A DNA stretch of 64,000 bases from Streptomyces sp. CNH099 (GTDB lineage: Bacteria; Actinomycetota; Actinomycetes; Streptomycetales; Streptomycetaceae), in contig AZWL01000006.1 of the NCBI GenBank assembly GCA_000514715.1, positions 146,228-210,227 on the forward strand. Reading direction: 5' to 3'. Made by a program: the position numbers and the translations under genes. Under the pieces are notes generated by a model. The model worked only from the letters and a program-made list of their open reading frames with translations, had not been told where the DNA came from and did not search any database. How positions within the stretch are numbered: the first letter of the stretch is position 1; the number at the start of each line of letters is the position of its first letter. This document shows, piece after piece, positions 61,413 through 64,000 of the stretch.

Positions 61413-62660
61413 CTAGCCCGTCCCCGCCAGGGCCCTGTCCACCTGCATCGGGGACAGGGCGTGCTCGATCGCCAGGATTCCCGCGCCGATCGCCGCCGCG
61501 TTCTCGCCCGTCCGGCTCGGCTCGATCCGCAGCACGTGCGTCGCCAGCGGGTGCGACCTGCGGTACACCGCCTCGCGTACGCCCGCCAGCAGCTGGTCGT
61601 GGACCGCCGCCAGCGCGCCGCCGACCACCACCGTCTCCGGGTTGAAGAAGTTGACCAGCCCCGCCAGCACCTCGCCCACCGCCCGGCCCGCCTCCCGGAC
61701 CATGCGGACCGCCTCGCGGTTGCCCTGCTTCACCAGCCGGACGACGTCCAGGCCCGACGACGCCTCCAGTCCCAGCTCGCGGAGGCGGACCGCCAGCGCC
61801 GCGCCGCCGGCGATGGCCTCCAGGCAGCCGGAGTTGCCGCAGCGGCACAGGTCCTCGCGCTCGCCGACGCGGATGTGGCCGATGTCGCCGGCCGAGCCCT
61901 GGGCGCCCCGGTGCAGCCGGCCGTCCGCGACGATGCCGCAGCCGATGCCCGTGCCGACCTTCAGGTAGAGCAGGTACGACGTGTCGGGGAAGGCCTGGCG
62001 CTGTTCCGCCAGGGCCATGACGTTGACGTCGTTGTCCACGAGGGCGCGGACGCCGAAGCGCTCGTCGAAGAACTCCGGGATGGGGAACTGGTGCCAGCCC
62101 GGCATGATCGGCGGGTCCACCGGGCGGCCGGTGGAGAACTCCACCGGGCCCGGCACGCCCACGCCGATCGAGCGGAGCGTCCCGGGGTCGCGGCCGGACT
62201 CCTCCAGCAGGGTGTGCAGCGTCCGTTCCACGTGGCCGAGAACCGCCGCGGGGCCGTCTGCGATCTTCAGCAGGTCCTCGCGGACGGCGAGGAGCGTGCC
62301 GCCGATGTCCATCAGCGCGACCCGGCAGTGCGAGGCGCCCAGGTCGACGCCGGCGACGGCGTGCTCGCGGGTGCGGAGCGAGAGGCGGCGCGGGGGACGG
62401 CCGCCGGTGGAGCCGGCTTCTGCGTCCTCGTCGACGAAACCGTGCGCGATCAGCGCGTCGACGCGCTGCGAGACGGTGGAGCGGGCGAGACCCGTGAGCC
62501 GGGCTATCTCGGCGCGGGTGGCGGCGGAGCCCGAGCTGATCAGGGCGAGGACTTCCCCGGGGGACTGGCCCGACGGCGGGCTGGGGGACGGCGTGCCGGT
62601 GGCCGATGGCGGCGGCGGTGGCGGCATCGGCGAGGAAGGGGCTGTCACGGCGCCCACCAT
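61413..62660 (-). CDS. ROK-family transcriptional repressor
   Basis: About 415 residues from ATG 62660; a longer frame starts at 62723 but would run through the shared promoter region. N-terminal MarR-like HTH (SGSAATRAEIARLTGLARST, VSQRVDALIAHGFV), then a ROK domain with DLGASHCRVALMDIGG, RSIGVGVPGPVEFSTG, VDNDVNVMALAEQR and the zinc-site Cys motif LCRCGNSGCLEAIAGG. Divergent from a sugar ABC ATPase, so probably a sugar-responsive repressor of that transporter. Confidence 0.87.
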   Translation of the reverse strand: MVGAVTAPSSPMPPPPPPSATGTPSPSPPSGQSPGEVLALISSGSAATRAEIARLTGLARSTVSQRVDALIAHGFVDEDAEAGSTGGRPPRRLSLRTREHAVAGVDLGASHCRVALMDIGGTLLAVREDLLKIADGPAAVLGHVERTLHTLLEESGRDPGTLRSIGVGVPGPVEFSTGRPVDPPIMPGWHQFPIPEFFDERFGVRALVDNDVNVMALAEQRQAFPDTSYLLYLKVGTGIGCGIVADGRLHRGAQGSAGDIGHIRVGEREDLCRCGNSGCLEAIAGGAALAVRLRELGLEASSGLDVVRLVKQGNREAVRMVREAGRAVGEVLAGLVNFFNPETVVVGGALAAVHDQLLAGVREAVYRRSHPLATHVLRIEPSRTGENAAAIGAGILAIEHALSPMQVDRALAGTG

Positions 62661-62682
62661 AGACACCGCCAGGACCACCAAC

Positions 62683-62742
62683 AAGGCCTTCTTTGTTCGA
62701 TATTCGGCCAAAGTCATCGCCAACTCGTCATAGAAAGGCCTT
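62683..62742. promoter_or_regulatory. Paired AAGGCCTT palindromes, ROK operators
   Basis: AAGGCCTT occurs at 62683-62690 and 62735-62742, 52 bp apart (about five helical turns), inside a conspicuously A+T-richer stretch flanked by TTCTTTGTT and AGAAAGG. The spacing between them fits looping by a tetrameric ROK repressor over the divergent promoters. Confidence 0.55.
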
Positions 62743-62752
62743 GCTTAAGCTC

Positions 62753-62781
62753 TTGACAGTCCAAAGAACCCTGGGGACATT
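62753..62781 (+). promoter_or_regulatory. Sigma70-type promoter of the ABC transporter
   Basis: TTGACA (62753-62758), 17-base spacer, GACATT (62776-62781). The first ATG (62789) lies 7 bases after the -10, so the message may be leaderless; the second in-frame ATG is at 62798. Close to consensus and next to an AAGGCCTT palindrome. Confidence 0.6.
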
Positions 62782-62788
62782 GCCTTTC

Positions 62789-64000
62789 ATGCTGACGATG
62801 CAGGACGTGTCCAAGAGCTTTCTCGGGGTGCGGGTGCTGCACGGGGTGTCGCTCGACCTCGAACCGGGGGAAGTGCACGCCCTGGTGGGGGAGAACGGCG
62901 CGGGCAAGTCGACGCTGATGAAGGTGCTCGCTGGGGAGTACGCGCCCGACGAAGGCACCATCACGCTCGACGGCACGGTGCACGCCTTCACGCACCCCGT
63001 ACAGGCCCAGGCTGCCGGGATCGGTCTCATCCACCAGGAGTTCGCGCTGCTGCCCCACCGGACCGTCGCCGAGAACGTGTTCCTCGGCCGCGAGCCGGTG
63101 CGCCGCGGGCTCGTCGACCGGCGCGCGATGGAGGAGAGAACCGCCGCGCTCCTCGCCGAGCTGGACGAGACCGGAATCGCCCCGCACACCCAGGTCAGGG
63201 ACCTGTCCGTGGCCCGCCAGCAGACGGTGGAGATCGTCAAGGCGCTGGCGGCGTCCGACGTCCGGGTGCTCGTCATGGACGAGCCGACCGCGCCGCTGGC
63301 CGACCACGAGGTCGAGCTCCTCTTCGCGCTCATCCGCCGCCTCGCCGACCGCGGCATCGGCATCCTCTACATCAGCCACCGCCTCCGCGAGGTCTTCGAC
63401 CTCTCCCGGCGCATCACCGTCCTCAAGGACGGCCGCCGGGTCACCACCCTCACCACCGCCGAGACCACCCCCGACGACGTGGTCCGCGCCATGGTCGGCC
63501 GCGAACTCGGCTCCTACTACCCGCCCCGCGCGGCGCCCGCGGAGATCGGCGAACCGCTGCTGACCACCGCGGGCGCCGGCAACGAGCGCCTCGCCGGCAT
63601 CGACCTGACCCTGCGCGCCGGCGAGGTCACCGGCGTCGCCGGGCTGCAGGGCTCGGGCCGTACCTCCCTGGTACGGGCCCTGTTCGGCGCCGCGCCCTTC
63701 ACCCGCGGCCGCATGACCGTCGCCGGCCGCCCGCTGCGCCCGGCCAGCCCGCGCCAGGCCATCCGCGGCGGCGTCGCCCTGGTCACCGAGGACCGCAAGG
63801 GCGAGGGCCTGGCCCTGCGCCAGTCGGTACGGGACAACGCCCTGCTCGTCACCCGCGCCGTGCACGGCGGCGGGGCGCCGGCCGGCGACCTCCCCGGGCT
63901 GCTGGACCGCGTCAACCTCCGCGCCCGCGGCCACGACCAGGAGGTCCAGTACCTCTCCGGCGGCAACCAGCAGAAGGTCGTCATCGCCAAGTGGCTCGCC
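62789..64000 (+). CDS. Sugar ABC transporter ATP-binding protein, 5' part
   Basis: Open to the right edge of the window: 404 codons of a ~500-residue protein of the RbsA/MglA/XylG type with two ABC domains. Domain 1 has Walker A GENGAGKST, Q-loop IHQEFALLPH, a variant signature LSVARQQTVEI and Walker B VLVMDEPTAPLADHE. Domain 2 begins about residue 255 with the degenerate P-loop GLQGSGRTSLVRALFG and carries LSGGNQQKVVIAKWLA at the edge, as usual for the family. Divergent from a ROK repressor. Permease and binding protein should lie beyond the window. Confidence 0.9.
   Translation, partial: MLTMQDVSKSFLGVRVLHGVSLDLEPGEVHALVGENGAGKSTLMKVLAGEYAPDEGTITLDGTVHAFTHPVQAQAAGIGLIHQEFALLPHRTVAENVFLGREPVRRGLVDRRAMEERTAALLAELDETGIAPHTQVRDLSVARQQTVEIVKALAASDVRVLVMDEPTAPLADHEVELLFALIRRLADRGIGILYISHRLREVFDLSRRITVLKDGRRVTTLTTAETTPDDVVRAMVGRELGSYYPPRAAPAEIGEPLLTTAGAGNERLAGIDLTLRAGEVTGVAGLQGSGRTSLVRALFGAAPFTRGRMTVAGRPLRPASPRQAIRGGVALVTEDRKGEGLALRQSVRDNALLVTRAVHGGGAPAGDLPGLLDRVNLRARGHDQEVQYLSGGNQQKVVIAKWLA

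Noticed and set aside
59631..62756. 1041-codon plus-strand frame over the GNAT, epimerase and ROK genes
   Set aside because: Crosses three well-supported genes in the wrong frame or strand; Arg/Gly/Ala-rich and not protein-like.

Overview
The window comes from a high-G+C actinomycete, almost certainly Streptomyces or a close relative. Evidence: strong G/C third-position bias in nearly every gene, frequent GTG starts, many ATGA/GTGA stop-start overlaps, and Streptomyces-typical families (DUF397 plus DUF5753 XRE pairs, DUF574-type methyltransferase, alditol oxidase, a vanRS-vanKHAX cluster). I saw no rRNA, tRNA or CRISPR array. Nearly the whole window is coding and no gene-free stretch exceeds about 300 bases.

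Left end (1-7.0 kb): the last two genes of a phage-tail-like module, an alditol oxidase, then a decayed zone of about 2.6 kb (3.07-5.6 kb) holding a frameshifted secreted-protein pseudogene, a truncated alpha/beta hydrolase and what I read as a broken type II Wadjet (JetC-JetD) anti-plasmid system. A divergent HxlR/NmrA-type oxidoreductase pair follows. 7.1-10.1 kb is a metalloid-response cluster (ArsR, an ArsO-like monooxygenase and a divergent flavoprotein with a Cys-rich tail) arranged around a 15-bp-arm inverted repeat.

10.1-17.4 kb is a six-gene minus-strand operon (alpha/beta hydrolase, DUF3500, gamma-glutamyltransferase-like, DUF1275, MFS, FAD monooxygenase). Five of its genes run together by stop-start overlap in two blocks, and a TetR gene lies just upstream. 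It has no obvious textbook pathway. 18.3-20.1 kb: aminotransferase plus RraA-family protein. 20.3-25.8 kb: FtsX-type ABC exporter plus NarL/LuxR-type two-component system; a 62-nt non-coding element upstream of the exporter is repeated (53/62) upstream of the hydrolase operon. 25.8-31.7 kb: stand-alone enzymes paired with MerR, TetR and HTH regulators, several with recognisable operators.

31.9-44.2 kb is a defence island: RloA/RloB (ATPase plus Toprim-like partner), HsdM with a long C-terminal extension, an A+T-richer HsdS, an XRE/DUF397 pair and two small unknown proteins in the middle, HsdR, and a DUF45 (YgjP-like) metallopeptidase. 44.2-46.0 kb: MarR-MFS pair with a perfect 11-bp-arm operator. 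46.0-51.7 kb: a complete-looking inducible glycopeptide-resistance cluster (vanX, vanA, vanH and vanK on the minus strand, vanR-vanS divergent; no vanJ).

51.8-64 kb: ECF sigma factor/NAD-binding protein pair, secreted 5'-nucleotidase, small tyrosine phosphatase, LysR/reductase pair, an internally deleted ATPase-fold protein, XRE-TPR regulator with GNAT enzyme, a TIGR01777 epimerase, and a ROK regulator divergent from a sugar ABC transporter whose ATPase runs off the right edge.
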